From NCBI GenBank assembly GCA_944739405.2, contig OX123185.2, forward strand, positions 5,701,840-5,765,839: DNA of 64,000 bases. The letters are read 5' to 3'. The notes under the pieces are model-generated. The model did no database searches. It worked only from the letters and a program-made list of their open reading frames with translations, and was not told the origin of the DNA. The position numbers and the translations under genes were made by a program. Below, one piece after another: positions 1-9,892 of the stretch. Source of the DNA: Euclidia mi (taxonomy: Eukaryota > Arthropoda > Insecta > Lepidoptera > Erebidae). How positions within the stretch are numbered: the stretch's first letter is position 1; every line of letters starts with the position of its first letter.

Positions 1-1232
1 GTAACTCTGAATAATCTGACTTTAGTTTTTCACATGTCTTTTAACTTCTAGCTTTTGGTAATTTTTTGTATTTTCGTTTTAAATAGCAGCGAATTTGTCG
101 AAACAAAATATTTAATAAAATGGATTCTAGCGATCAATGATGTTACATTTCATCCGTGAATCAAACTTTACAGCTAGTCAATCAGTCAATCGAACATGCG
201 TTTGTTCTTGACCTTCCAACCAATTTCGAAGCCAATACATTTAACGGTTTGTTACATACAAAACAATCCGAACAGTCCAACATTAGGACAATATTTTCGT
301 GTCCCAGCCGACGTGAAAAGTTCACGATATATTATTTCCCAGCGGCAACCTTTGGGCTAGTCGTTGGCTATTAATAATAGGTTCCCTTTGCCTACGGTAT
401 TGCATGTGACAGTCACGACAGTGCTCTTACTGCCTAATTTATCGCCGCTAATTATTGTTATTTTAATTCCTTTATTTTGTATATATTGGTAGGAAAATTT
501 GAGATGACATCGGCTCTGAACAAGTTGTATAAGGATCGCAGTCATCGTGATTATGATAATCCCTGTTTATTAACACTAAACAGGCTTGCTGAGCACAGAC
601 CTCTTCTCATCATGGGTAGCGTAAGGTCATAGTCCGCCAAGCTGGCTAAGTGTGGTTTGAACAAACCTGGTATTGAAACAAATCTACATATACATATACT
701 CACGCCTTTTTCCCGTCGAGTTAGGCAGAGACAACGGAATGCCACTTGCATCTATCCTTACAAACCTCACACGCTTCCTCTACATTCACAAACAAATCTA
801 TCATGGCATTTCCAACACATAAAATATTATCACTTTCCCGGTGGTAGGCTTTGCAAGAGCAAAGCCTCGTCACCAAAAGGGAGTCGAGGAATCTGCGGTG
901 GTTTTTAGTGCGAAGGCCGAACATGTGGCACATAATCCCTGCATCTGAGTGGCGAATTGTGAAATGCGGGGATCAAAAAGGTTTTCCACTAAAGAAAAAA
1001 GTACGAATATCTACCAAAATTTCGCCTTCTAAAAATGTTTACAACCAGTTTGACAGTAAAATATTGTACTAAATAATAGCCATCATAATCCTATAAATTA
1101 ACAACCCAACTCTGATTTGTAAGTCCATTTTATGAACATTAATTCTTTAGCTGTGGTTTATTTTATGAATATCCATTCTGATAAGTTTTATTAGTATAAC
1201 ATGTAATTTATAAATAAATCTCATCAGTTTCA
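1..1232. repeat. Dispersed repeat 'A', copy 1 (unclassified)
   Basis: Closely matches 19531-21064, starting with GTAACTCTGA at window base 1 and ending after an AT-rich stretch near 1230. An open frame at 156-374 recurs in the other copy, but the differences I could align there are mostly amino-acid changing, so I do not call it a gene. Bases 670-830 hold an extra segment not seen in copy 2. Bases 840-930 resemble, in the opposite sense, 47221-47350. No terminal repeats or polymerase motifs were seen, so the class is unknown. The left end may lie outside the window. Confidence 0.7.
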
Positions 1233-1240
1233 GATAAAAA

Positions 1241-1345
1241 AAACCGGTCAAGTGCGAGTCGGACTCGCGCACCGAGGATTCCGTACAAACCTGTAGGTAT
1301 ATAAGTTAAAGTTCACCAGTCATAGTTATGGTATTTTTATTGCAA
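1241..1345 (+). mobile_element. 5' end of the lepidopteran ACCGGTCAAGTGCG repeat
   Basis: The segment starting ACCGGTCAAGTGCGAGTCGG and running into ATTCCGTAC is the well-known start of a repeat very common in Lepidoptera. Its usual opposite end, GGTACGGAACCCTAAAAA, is not near here but appears at 12949-12967. How far this fragment extends is unclear. I cannot assign the family with certainty. Confidence 0.6.
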
Positions 1346-1735
1346 AATGAAAACCATGACATTACAGTATGGAAAGCTGGAGGAGCATAAATTAAAGAAA
1401 AAGGCCTCTTTTTCGTTTGTAATCAGCCATCCTTTATTTTATATTAACATATATCGCTTATTTTATAATATAACTTAAATACCTATACTAGCCTTGCAGC
1501 AGCCTTGCAAAAGTCTGCTGATGAATGATGGTGAGATTTTTTATCAAAGTTATTGATTTTCAAAGTTTTTAGTACCTAACTATTAGAAATCTATTACAAA
1601 GATATTAAGAAAGTATTTTTAATAAAATTATAGTATTTATTTGCGATGAAAATAAAACTATTACTAGGTGACTATTTGCACACAAAATAAAACAATAATT
1701 AATATTCTTAATAAAAAAAAAATTACAAAAATAAG
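1346..1735. other. AT-rich DNA, nothing recognised
   Basis: No open frame of note, terminal repeat or tandem repeat was seen. It may be the eroded body of the preceding element. Confidence 0.5.
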
Positions 1736-1737
1736 TA

Positions 1738-2030
1738 AGCGGCGATAGCCCAGTGGTGTACGTAACGGACTGCCGAGACGATCATCTCGGGTTCGATCCC
1801 CGGGTACCCCGGGCACACATCACTGACTTTTCGGAGTTACATATGTGGGTGTTTAAAACGTTAATTATCGCTCGCTAAGTAATGTGCCCCGTATATGACA
1901 ATAGGCTCGCCCCCTATTACATTGGGACCGAAATATAACTGGCGAAGTGCGGGTGTGTAATACACCTCTGCATACCCCTTCGGGGATAAAAGGCGTGATG
2001 TATGTAAAGATGTGATACGTTATGTAAATT
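1738..2030 (+). mobile_element. tRNA-derived SINE, 'CTTCGGGG' tail type
   Basis: Pol III control elements are visible: A box TAGCCCAGTGG near 1747 and B box GGTTCGATCC near 1791. They are followed by the core GACTTTTCGGAGTTA ... TTAATTATCGCT and a tail reading CCTCTGCATACCCCTTCGGGG and GGCGTGATGTATGT. Relatives of this tail occur at 13150, 15558, 28216, 31227, 33985, 49220, 54050, 60713 and 61900. This is a retroposed SINE, not a tRNA gene, because no cloverleaf continues past the B box. Confidence 0.85.
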
Positions 2031-2369
2031 AAAAAAAAACATAAAAATGGAAATGAAAATTTGAAAGTTCAATTCAATTAAGTATCAAATTTGAACCAGA
2101 CCTGTAAATGGTGACTGGAAAAGGTAGGAAACATGTTTATAGATGAAAAGTATGTAGAAATTCCATTTTGGGGATTCATGCTAAAATCAATATTGAAGTC
2201 TCCCACGACAATCAGACGAGAACATGAATTATACCTATTGAGGTTACTGCCGTATATTGTTGTATTTATGCAACGCTACAGCTGGCCGTTCTTACTACTA
2301 GCTTACCTTAATATGATTGTATGTATTATTAAGAAATCCTTCGCACACAATTGGCAAACAAAATTATGT

Positions 2370-2850
2370 ATATATATTATTCTATTATTCGTAATGACAA
2401 TAAAAATATATAATAATCTCCCAGAATATTTAAGAAATGAACCAAATGATAAGAAATTCATATACAAGTTAAAACAGATATTAATAAATAAAGCGTATTA
2501 TACACTAAATGAATACTTAACTGATAAGCATATACTGTAGTAAATAAATAATAATAATATAAAATAATATAAATAATAGGAAGTAAATTGAATACACAAT
2601 TTGTAATTTTTAAGAGCATAAATTAAGAATAGATTTGTAAAATAATTACAAGAAAATAGATAAGTACCTATATAATTATTTAAACCGAACTAAAATTATT
2701 ACTTCACCGATATTTGAGCTCCATGTGACTTCATCCTCTCTCCTACGCTGCCGTGCCCTACAGGGTCCATAATGAACTGTATACCTATTTTTATAACATC
2801 TATGTAACATTATGGTGTGCAATAAACGTATTGAGTATTGAGTATTGAAA
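2370..2850 (+). pseudogene. LINE ORF2 C-terminus and 3' end, 5'-truncated
   Basis: The last ~48 codons of the frame ending at 2540 read like the C-terminus of CR1/jockey-type LINE polymerases (IYNNLPEYL, then INKAYYTLNEYL, then a stop). The same signature ends the LINEs at 37888, 43978 and 59302. The 3' UTR follows and ends in a short tandem tail, GTATTGA repeated, after an AATAAA-like signal near 2821. The upstream part of that frame (2133-2370) does not read as RT. It is a dead 3' fragment. Confidence 0.7.
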
Positions 2851-2934
2851 AATCATAATGACCTGATGATAAATTGCCTGAAAGAAGTAAACGCTTTATT
2901 ATAATAATATAATAATAATAAAATCTTTATTTTC

Positions 2935-3264
2935 AGATCATACAATATATTGCATATCCTTCTCTTCCAAAATACACCCCTCAGAATACCCGTATTACGT
3001 TCATACACTTCGAACCTCGCTGGATACAAACATCCTGCTGCCTTCACCATAGCTAGAGGATTGGAGTATCGTAGCTTTGTACTCATGTCGTGAAGAGAAA
3101 GGATCTCTGCGGGCATCGCTTGTATATAAATGAAACTCGTCCCAGTTATTATAAATATAAACAAATATTGTGGTCCTTAGTATTTGTGTTTGTTCAATAT
3201 TAGTGGTATTATAAATAGAGAACGCTATTGCATGAAATAAACAACTTCGATCGGGAGGCATAAG
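2935..3264 (-). pseudogene. OTU-like cysteine protease fragment, frameshifted
   Basis: Read on the minus strand from 3261, the frame starts MPPDRSCLFHAIAFSIY. This resembles the OTU-family active-site block (usually DGNCLFRA or DGSCLFHAI), here with the cysteine kept and the usual G changed to R. It continues into a conserved LR...I..NW..F segment. Near 3045 the homology jumps to another frame (VKAAGCLYPARFEVYERN), so a one-base frameshift has broken it. OTU domains occur in insect transposons, including some Helitrons, so I infer a transposon fragment rather than a host deubiquitinase. Its upstream side is interrupted by the array inserted at 3265-3272. Confidence 0.5.
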
Positions 3265-3272
3265 TATTATAC
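3265..3272. repeat. Left 8-bp target site duplication TATTATAC
   Basis: TATTATAC directly precedes the first CACAGATGAG end. The identical octamer follows the last end of the third copy at 9584-9591. No such match flanks the inner copies. Confidence 0.7.
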
Positions 3273-3433
3273 CACAGATGAGAGAATTAGTATCAGATGT
3301 AACGCGCGGCACAGTTGCGTGCGGCCACTAAAGCAAATACAAAATTGAAAAGCGAAAACAAACTCGTCTCAGTGCGCTACGACGCATCGTACAGTTCACG
3401 CGTCACGATCACTTCAACTTTTAAATTCTCAAA

Positions 3434-3510
3434 ATGCCGTCTTGTGTTCTTAAAGACTGTAAAAGTTGTTCCTAAAAACAAAATCACGAAAATGGAATAT
3501 CTTTTCACTG
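3434..3510 (+). pseudogene. THAP-like first exon remnant (copy 1)
   Basis: From the ATG the frame reads MPSCVLKDCKSCS, then an in-frame TAA at 3473, then KQNHENGISFH, followed by a GT splice-donor-like site at 3511. This matches the start of THAP zinc fingers (MPSC..xxC..., then G[IV]SFH). THAP DNA-binding domains form the N-terminus of P-element transposases. Copies 2 and 3 have lost the ATG by a one-base deletion but keep the donor, as CAG|GTAACT (near 5964 and 8417). The rest of the finger and the catalytic domain are absent. Confidence 0.55.
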
Positions 3511-3863
3511 GTAACTATAGATAATTTGACTGTTTCCTAATTTAATTTCGATAAAATTCGTATTTGTGCAAGAAATATGTAAGTGTTGCCAGTTTTTGTC
3601 GACGCCGTTCTGCCTGAATTAGGGAAAATTCACTTGTCAATTGATTATGTGATAATGATTGTCATGTTAATGAAAAATACATTACCATATTATAAAAGTA
3701 TATTGTAGATATATCTTCTTTCTCATAAATATAGTAATAGAATTTCAATTTCCATTAGTATATACCTTACATAATATTGTTTTGAGTTCGATCCCCAAAC
3801 GATCTAAATATTCGTGTACACCCTGCTACTCGTCAAGCTTATACACTTTGAACTTTGCACCGT

Positions 3864-4471
3864 TCTTATGGCGTAAAGAATAAGTATCAAAATCGTACAG
3901 CAAATGTTTAGCTTGACTTGGCGCCGTGTGTACATAAATACTTATGGCGTAGAGAATAAGTATCAAAATCGTACAGCAACTGTTTAGCTTGTCTTGGCGC
4001 CCTGTGTACATACATACTAATGGCGTAGGGAATAAGTATCAAAAGCGTACAGCAACTGTTAAGCTTGACTTGGTGCCGTGTGTACATACATACTTATGGC
4101 TTAGGGAATAAGTATCAAAATCGTACAGCAACTGTGTAGCTTGACTTGACGCCGTGTGTACATACATACTTATGGCGTAGGGAATAAGTATCAAAATCGT
4201 ACAGCAACTGTTTAGCTTGACTTGGCGCCGTGTGTACATACAAACTTATGGCGTAGGGAATAAGTATCAAAATCGTACAGCAACTGTTAAGCTTGACTTG
4301 GCGCCGTGTGTACATACATACTTATGGCGTAGGGAATAAGTATCAAAATCGTACAGCAACTGTTTAGCTTGACTTGGCGCCGTGTGTACATACATACTTA
4401 TGGCGTAGGGAATAAGTATCAAAATCGTACAGCAACTGTTTAGCTTGACTTGGTGCCGTGTGTCATACATA
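3864..4471. repeat. 76-bp minisatellite, 8 units (copy 1)
   Basis: Units begin ACTTATGGCGTAGGGAATAA and run through CGTACAGCAACTG and GACTTGGCGCCGTGTGTAC. Unit starts fall every 76 bp from 3864 to 4396. The overlapping 60-67 codon frames are a by-product: 76 is not a multiple of three, so the same repeat is read in shifting frames. Confidence 0.95.
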
Positions 4472-4486
4472 CTATTTATTTCTCAA

Positions 4487-4668
4487 CTAATCGACGCCAG
4501 CGGCTTCGCACGCACATATTTTCGTATTTCTCGTTTTGCCCGATCCCGTGGGAATTTCGAGAAATCCCGTCTTAGTGCACCCCTACGGTTACCAAGAAAC
4601 ATACATGCTTAAATTTCAGCTTCATGCGCCGAGTAGTTTCAGTAACGCAAGGATTTTATATATACAGA
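4487..4668 (-). mobile_element. Degraded Helitron-like insertion inside copy 1
   Basis: Reverse-strand relative of the small Helitrons at 35414-35620 and 40606-40802, sharing the GGGGTGCACTA-type middle and the TATATATAAAATCC start. The CTAG end is worn to ATTAG. Corresponding pieces lie at 6940-7121 and 9092-9297. The third keeps 26 bp (GTCTGTCAGTCAGTCAG and flanks) deleted from the other two. Confidence 0.6.
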
Positions 4669-4953
4669 TTTACGAAGTAGTTAAAACTTAACTCGGTACC
4701 TACATTTAAGAAATGTATTTATAAAAGCATTAATTAAATCCATGGTAAATTCTTCAAAACCGCAAATGAATATAAGAATATTACATAACTATATGCAAAA
4801 TACTGGAAGATTATTCATAATCTGGCAACTTTACACACACATAGACGCGCGTGTCCGTACAGTGCCAGTCGCCAAAGGTCACGCACACATAGCTGTCAAC
4901 GTGCCACACTTAGTTGGACGAATGCGCTCTATCTGATACTTCTCTCATCTGTG

Positions 4954-5727
4954 GTTTCATAGTTTAACCCATATAAGATGACCACTGCGCAGAAATCATT
5001 TTTAGGTCCCCATGGAGGTGCGGGGTGAGGCGCGGGTGGAATGCCAATGGTGTGGCTCCGTTCTTGACTCATTCCCTAAATGCGTCAAGAATGGAGCCAC
5101 GCCATTGGTGCACGAATGTACATATGCGCGACGGCCGCCAATTGTGGTCAACTTTCGTGAACCGACCTATACCTACTTGTAATTATGTATACCTAGGAAG
5201 GCTGAAGATTGCTAGTTTATACGCGCTCACTTCAGGAACTAGATCCTATTCGGAAAACGTGCAATCGGTAGGTACACCTAATAGTTTTATCGTTCTTACA
5301 TATTTTGGTACAGTACGAATGGACTTGTCTAAAGTGTCTATGATTTACATATAGGTAGGTACACAGGGACGGATCCAGGCGATAGACTAGAGGATTTTTA
5401 AATTATACTTATATACGTGACTTTCCTAAGTTCTCCTACCTAACTTATTTACCTACTACCAAATGTATGTTGAATATTAAAACGTTAAAAATTATAAAAT
5501 ACCTGTAACTTCTATATTCTGGTTAACGTTTTCCTATGTACTGATTTATGATTGGACAAGCGAAGTGAACTATGGTCTGATCCACAGAGCAGATACAAAG
5601 AGGAGATGGCCTAAACAACTGTGCACTGTGATTTTCAACTAGGTCCTGACGTCATCACATGGGCGTGGCCTAAGTCAGTTTGTTGTTGGCGTTCGCCCTG
5701 TGCACATCGTAAACGTTCCCTTTAAAC
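4954..5727. repeat. Spacer 1 of the array, with a 25-bp hairpin
   Basis: This spacer is repeated almost exactly at 7407-8180. It contains a strong inverted repeat: arm 5044-5068 (CCAATGGTGTGGCTCCGTTC...) against arm 5084-5108, with a 15-nt loop and only two mismatches, both of which would be G-U pairs in RNA. The spacer starts GTTT and ends AAAC, so the inner element ends look mirror-symmetric. The 109-codon frame across it (5025-5354) has no recognisable domain. Confidence 0.85.
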
Positions 5728-7406
5728 CACAGATATGAGAAGTATCAGATGTAACGCACGGCACAGTTGCGTGCGGCCACTAAAGCAAATACAAAATTGA
5801 AAAGCGAATACAAACTACGTCTCAGTGCGCTACGAAGCATCGTACAGTTCACGCGTCATGATCACGTCAACTTTTAAATTCTCAAAATCCGTCTTGTGTT
5901 CTTTAAACACTGTAAAAGTTGTTCCTAAAAACAAAAACAGGAAAATGGAATATCTTTTCACAGGTAACTATTGATAATTTGACTGTTTCCTAATTTAATT
6001 TCGATAAAATTCGTATTTGTGCAAGAAATATGTAAGTGTTGCCAGTTTTTGTCGACGCCGTTCTGCCTGAATTAGGGAAAATTCACTTGTCAATTGATTA
6101 TGTGATAATGATTGTCATGTTAATGAAAAATACATTACCATATTATAAAAGTATATTGTAGATATATCTTCTTTCTCATAAATATAGTAATAGAATTTCA
6201 ATTTCCATTAGTATATACCTTACATAATATTGTTTTGAGTTCGATCCCCAAACGATCTAAATATTCGTGTACACCCTGCTACTCGTCAAGCTTATACACT
6301 TTGAACTTTGCACCGTTCTTATGGCGTAAAGAATAAGTATCAAAATCGTACAGCAAATGTTTAGCTTGACTTGGCGCCGTGTGTACATAAATACTTATGG
6401 CGTAGAGAATAAGTATCAAAATCGTACAGCAACTGTTTAGCTTGTCTTGGCGCCCTGTGTACATACATACTAATGGCGTAGGGAATAAGTATCAAAAGCG
6501 TACAGCAACTGTTAAGCTTGACTTGGTGCCGTGTGTACATACATACTTATGGCTTAGGGAATAAGTATCAAAATCGTACAGCAACTGTGTAGCTTGACTT
6601 GACGCCGTGTGTACATACATACTTATGGCGTAGGGAATAAGTATCAAAATCGTACAGCAACTGTTTAGCTTGACTTGGCGCCGTGTGTACATACAAACTT
6701 ATGGCGTAGGGAATAAGTATCAAAATCGTACAGCAACTGTTAAGCTTGACTTGGCGCCGTGTGTACATACATACTTATGGCGTAGGGAATAAGTATCAAA
6801 ATCGTACAGCAACTGTTTAGCTTGACTTGGCGCCGTGTGTACATACATACTTATGGCGTAGGGAATAAGTATCAAAATCGTACAGCAACTGTTTAGCTTG
6901 ACTTGGTGCCGTGTGTCATACATACTATTTATTTCTCAACTAATCGACGCCAGCGGCTTCGCACGCACATATTTTCGTATTTCTCGTTTTGCCCGATCCC
7001 GTGGGAATTTCGAGAAATCCCGTCTTAGTGCACCCCTACGGTTACCAAGAAACATACATGCTTAAATTTCAGCTTCATGCGCCGAGTAGTTTCAGTAACG
7101 CAAGGATTTTATATATACAGATTTACGAAGTAGTTAAAACTTAACTCGGTACCTACATTTAAGAAATGTATTTATAAAAGCATTAATTAAATCCATGGTA
7201 AATTCTTCAAAACCGCAAATGAATATAAGAATATTACATAACTATATGCAAAATACTGGGAGATTATTCATAATCTGGCAACTTTACACACACATAGACG
7301 CGCGTGTCCGTACAGTGCCAGTCGCCAAAGGTCACGCACACATAGCTGTCAACGTGCCACACTTAGTTGGACGAATGCGCTCTATCTGATACTTCTCTCA
7401 TCTGTG
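5728..7406. mobile_element. Copy 2 of the TIR element (chimeric)
   Basis: Its first ~240 bp share variants with copy 3 (GCGAATACAAACTACG, AACTATTGATAA, lost ATG). The remainder shares variants with copy 1 (AAATTCACTTG, eight 76-bp units at 6317-6924, and the 26-bp Helitron deletion). The switch lies between about 5970 and 6075. Confidence 0.8.
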
Positions 7407-8180
7407 GTTTCATAGTTTAACCCATATAAGATGACCACTGCGCAGAAATCATTTTTAGGTCCCCATGGAGGTGCGGGGTGAGGCGCGGGTGGAATGCCAA
7501 TGGTGTGGCTCCGTTCTTGACTCATTCCCTAAATGCGTCAAGAATGGAGCCACGCCATTGGTGCACGAATGTACATATGCGCGACGGCCGCCAATTGTGG
7601 TCAACTTTCGTGAACCGACCTATACCTACTTGTAATTATGTATACCTAGGAAGGCTGAAGATTGCTAGTTTATACGCGCTCACTTCAGGAACTAGATCCT
7701 ATTCGGAAAACGTGCAATCGGTAGGTACACCTAATAGTTTTATCGTTCTTACATATTTTGGTACAGTACGAATGGACTTGTCTAAAGTGTCTATGATTTA
7801 CATATAGGTAGGTACACAGGGACGGATCCAGGCGATAGACTAGAGGATTTTTAAATTATACTTATATACGTGACTTTCCTAAGTTCTCCTACCTAACTTA
7901 TTTACCTACTACCAAATGTATGTTGAATATTAAAACGTTAAAAATTATAAAATACCTGTAACTTCTATATTCTGGTTAACGTTTTCCTATGTACTGATTT
8001 ATGATTGGACAAGCGAAGTGAACTATGGTCTGATCCACAGAGCAGATACAAAGAGGAGATGGCCTAAACAACTGTGCACTGTGATTTTCAACTAGGTCCT
8101 GACGTCATCACATGGGCGTGGCCTAAGTCAGTTTGTTGTTGGCGTTCGCCCTGTGCACATCGTAAACGTTCCCTTTAAAC
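7407..8180. repeat. Spacer 2 of the array
   Basis: Near-identical duplicate of 4954-5727, including the hairpin at 7497-7561. Confidence 0.9.
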
Positions 8181-9583
8181 CACAGATATGAGAAGTATCA
8201 GATGTAACGCACGGCACAGTTGCGTGCGGCCACTAAAGCAAATACAAAATTGAAAAGCGAATACAAACTACGTCTCAGTGCGCTACGAAGCATCGTACAG
8301 TTCACGCGTCACGATCACGTCAACTTTTAAATTCTCAAAATCCGTCTTGTGTTCTTTAAACACTGTAAAAGTTGTTCCTAAAAACAAAAACAGGAAAATG
8401 GAATATCTTTTCACAGGTAACTATTGATAATTTGACTGTTTCCTAATTTAATTTCGATAAAATTCGTATTTGTGCAAGAAATATGTAAGTGTTGCCAGTT
8501 TTTGTCGACGCCGTTCTGCCTGAATTAGGGAAAATGCACTTGTCAATTGATTATGTGATAATGATTGTCATGTTAATGAAAAATACATTACCGTATTATA
8601 AAAGTATACTGTAGATATATATTCTTTCTCATAAATATAGTAATAGAATTTCAATTTCCAGTAGTATATACCTTACATAATATTGTTTTGAGTTCGATCC
8701 CCAAACGATCCAAATATTCGTGTACACCCTGCTACTCGTCAAGCTTATTAACTTTGACCTTTGCACCGTTCTTATGGCGTAAAGAATAAGTATCAAAATC
8801 GTACAGCAAATGTTTAGCTTGACTTGGCGCCGTGTGTACATACATACTTATGGCGTAGGGAATAAGTATCAAAATCGTACAGCAACTGTTTAGCTTGACT
8901 TGGCGCCCTGTGTACATACATACTAATGGCGTAGGGAATAAGTATCAAAATCGTACAGCAACTGTTTAGCTTGACTTGGTGCCGTGTGTACATACATACT
9001 TATGGCGTAGGGAATAAGTATCAAAATCGTACAGCAACTGTTTAGCTTGACCTGGTGCCGTGTGTACATACATACTATTTATTTCTCAACTAATCGACGC
9101 CAGCGGCTTCGCACGCACATGTTTTCTTATTTTCGTTTTGCCCGATTCCGTGGGAATTTCGAGAAATCCCGTCTTGGTGCACCCCTACGGTTCCCAAGAA
9201 ACATACATGCTAAATTTCAGCTTCATGCGCCGAGTAGTTTCGGCTGTAGCTTGTCTGTCAGTCAGTCAGTAACGCAAGGATTTTATATATACAGATTTAC
9301 GAAGTAGTTAAAACTTAACTCGGTACCTACATTTAAGAAATGTATTTATAAAAGCATTAATTAAATCCATGGTAAATTCTTCAAAACCGCAAATGAATAT
9401 AAGAATATTACATAACTATATGCAAAATACTGGGAGATTATTCATAATCTGGCAACTTTTCACACACATAGACGCGCGTGTCCGTACAGTGCCAGTCGCC
9501 AAAGGTCACGCACACATAGCTGTCAACGTGCCACGCTTAGTTGGACGAATGTGCTCTATCTGATACTACTTCTCATATCTGTG
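8181..9583. mobile_element. Copy 3 of the TIR element (short minisatellite)
   Basis: It has only four 76-bp units (8770-9073) but the fuller Helitron fragment. Its right end is CTGATACTACTTCTCATATC then TGTG, and the octamer TATTATAC follows at 9584. It looks closest to the ancestral arrangement of the right-hand element. Confidence 0.75.
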
Positions 9584-9591
9584 TATTATAC

Positions 9592-9785
9592 TATGTTAAA
9601 TAGTATTTTCGTTGACAATTAATGCAACTATAGCCATAATTATATTGTGATAGTATGTTATACTGTCCACACCATGTCCACACTACGGTTATAAAACAGC
9701 GCGTATGCCATAGTGACGTCTACACGACAAGCTCGTCAAACAGAATTATTAGCAAAAAGGTTTGCAGACTATGTAATTATTTGAA
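9592..9785. other. Right flank of the array
   Basis: If the array inserted into the OTU-bearing element, this should be the upstream continuation of that element on the minus strand. I see no clear domain in it. Confidence 0.35.
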
Positions 9786-9886
9786 ATCTCAATCTCAATC
9801 AGCCTATCGCAGTCCACTGCTGGACATAGGCCTCTCCCAACACGCACCACACTACACGGTCCTCAGCCTTCCGCATCCTTTATCTG
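9786..9886 (-). mobile_element. LINE/SINE 3' tail fragment
   Basis: AATCAGCCTATCGCAGTCCA and CTGCTGGACATAGGCCTCTC form the reversed version of the GGCCTA..CCAGCAGTGGAC..GGCTGAT 3' end of lepidopteran RTE-type LINEs and the SINEs that borrow it. Confidence 0.6.
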
Positions 9887-9892
9887 TGCGAT

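Larger units (their letters stand above)
3273..9583. mobile_element. Tandem array of three TIR elements, probable P-superfamily relic
   Basis: Three copies (3273-4953, 5728-7406, 8181-9583) are joined by two near-identical 774-bp spacers, giving a 2453-bp period. Each copy starts CACAGAT and ends with the inverse complement. The paired ends of copy 1 match over ~23 bp apart from a 3-nt insertion (3273-3298 with 4931-4953). Each carries a THAP-like first exon remnant, a 76-bp minisatellite and a reversed Helitron fragment. The 8-bp duplication around the whole array, the CA-starting ends and the THAP exon together suggest the P-element superfamily. hAT elements also make 8-bp duplications and are the main alternative. 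No transposase beyond the THAP remnant is present. Confidence 0.6.

Noticed and set aside
156..374. 72-codon frame conserved in both copies of repeat A
   Set aside because: Where the copies differ in this frame, the changes I aligned mostly alter amino acids. There is no domain and no sign of selection on protein.
4039..4470. Series of 66-67-codon frames (MYTRRQVKLNSCCTILILIP...) on the minus strand
   Set aside because: They are the 76-bp minisatellite read through. The period is not a multiple of three, so each frame is a shifted reading of the same repeat.
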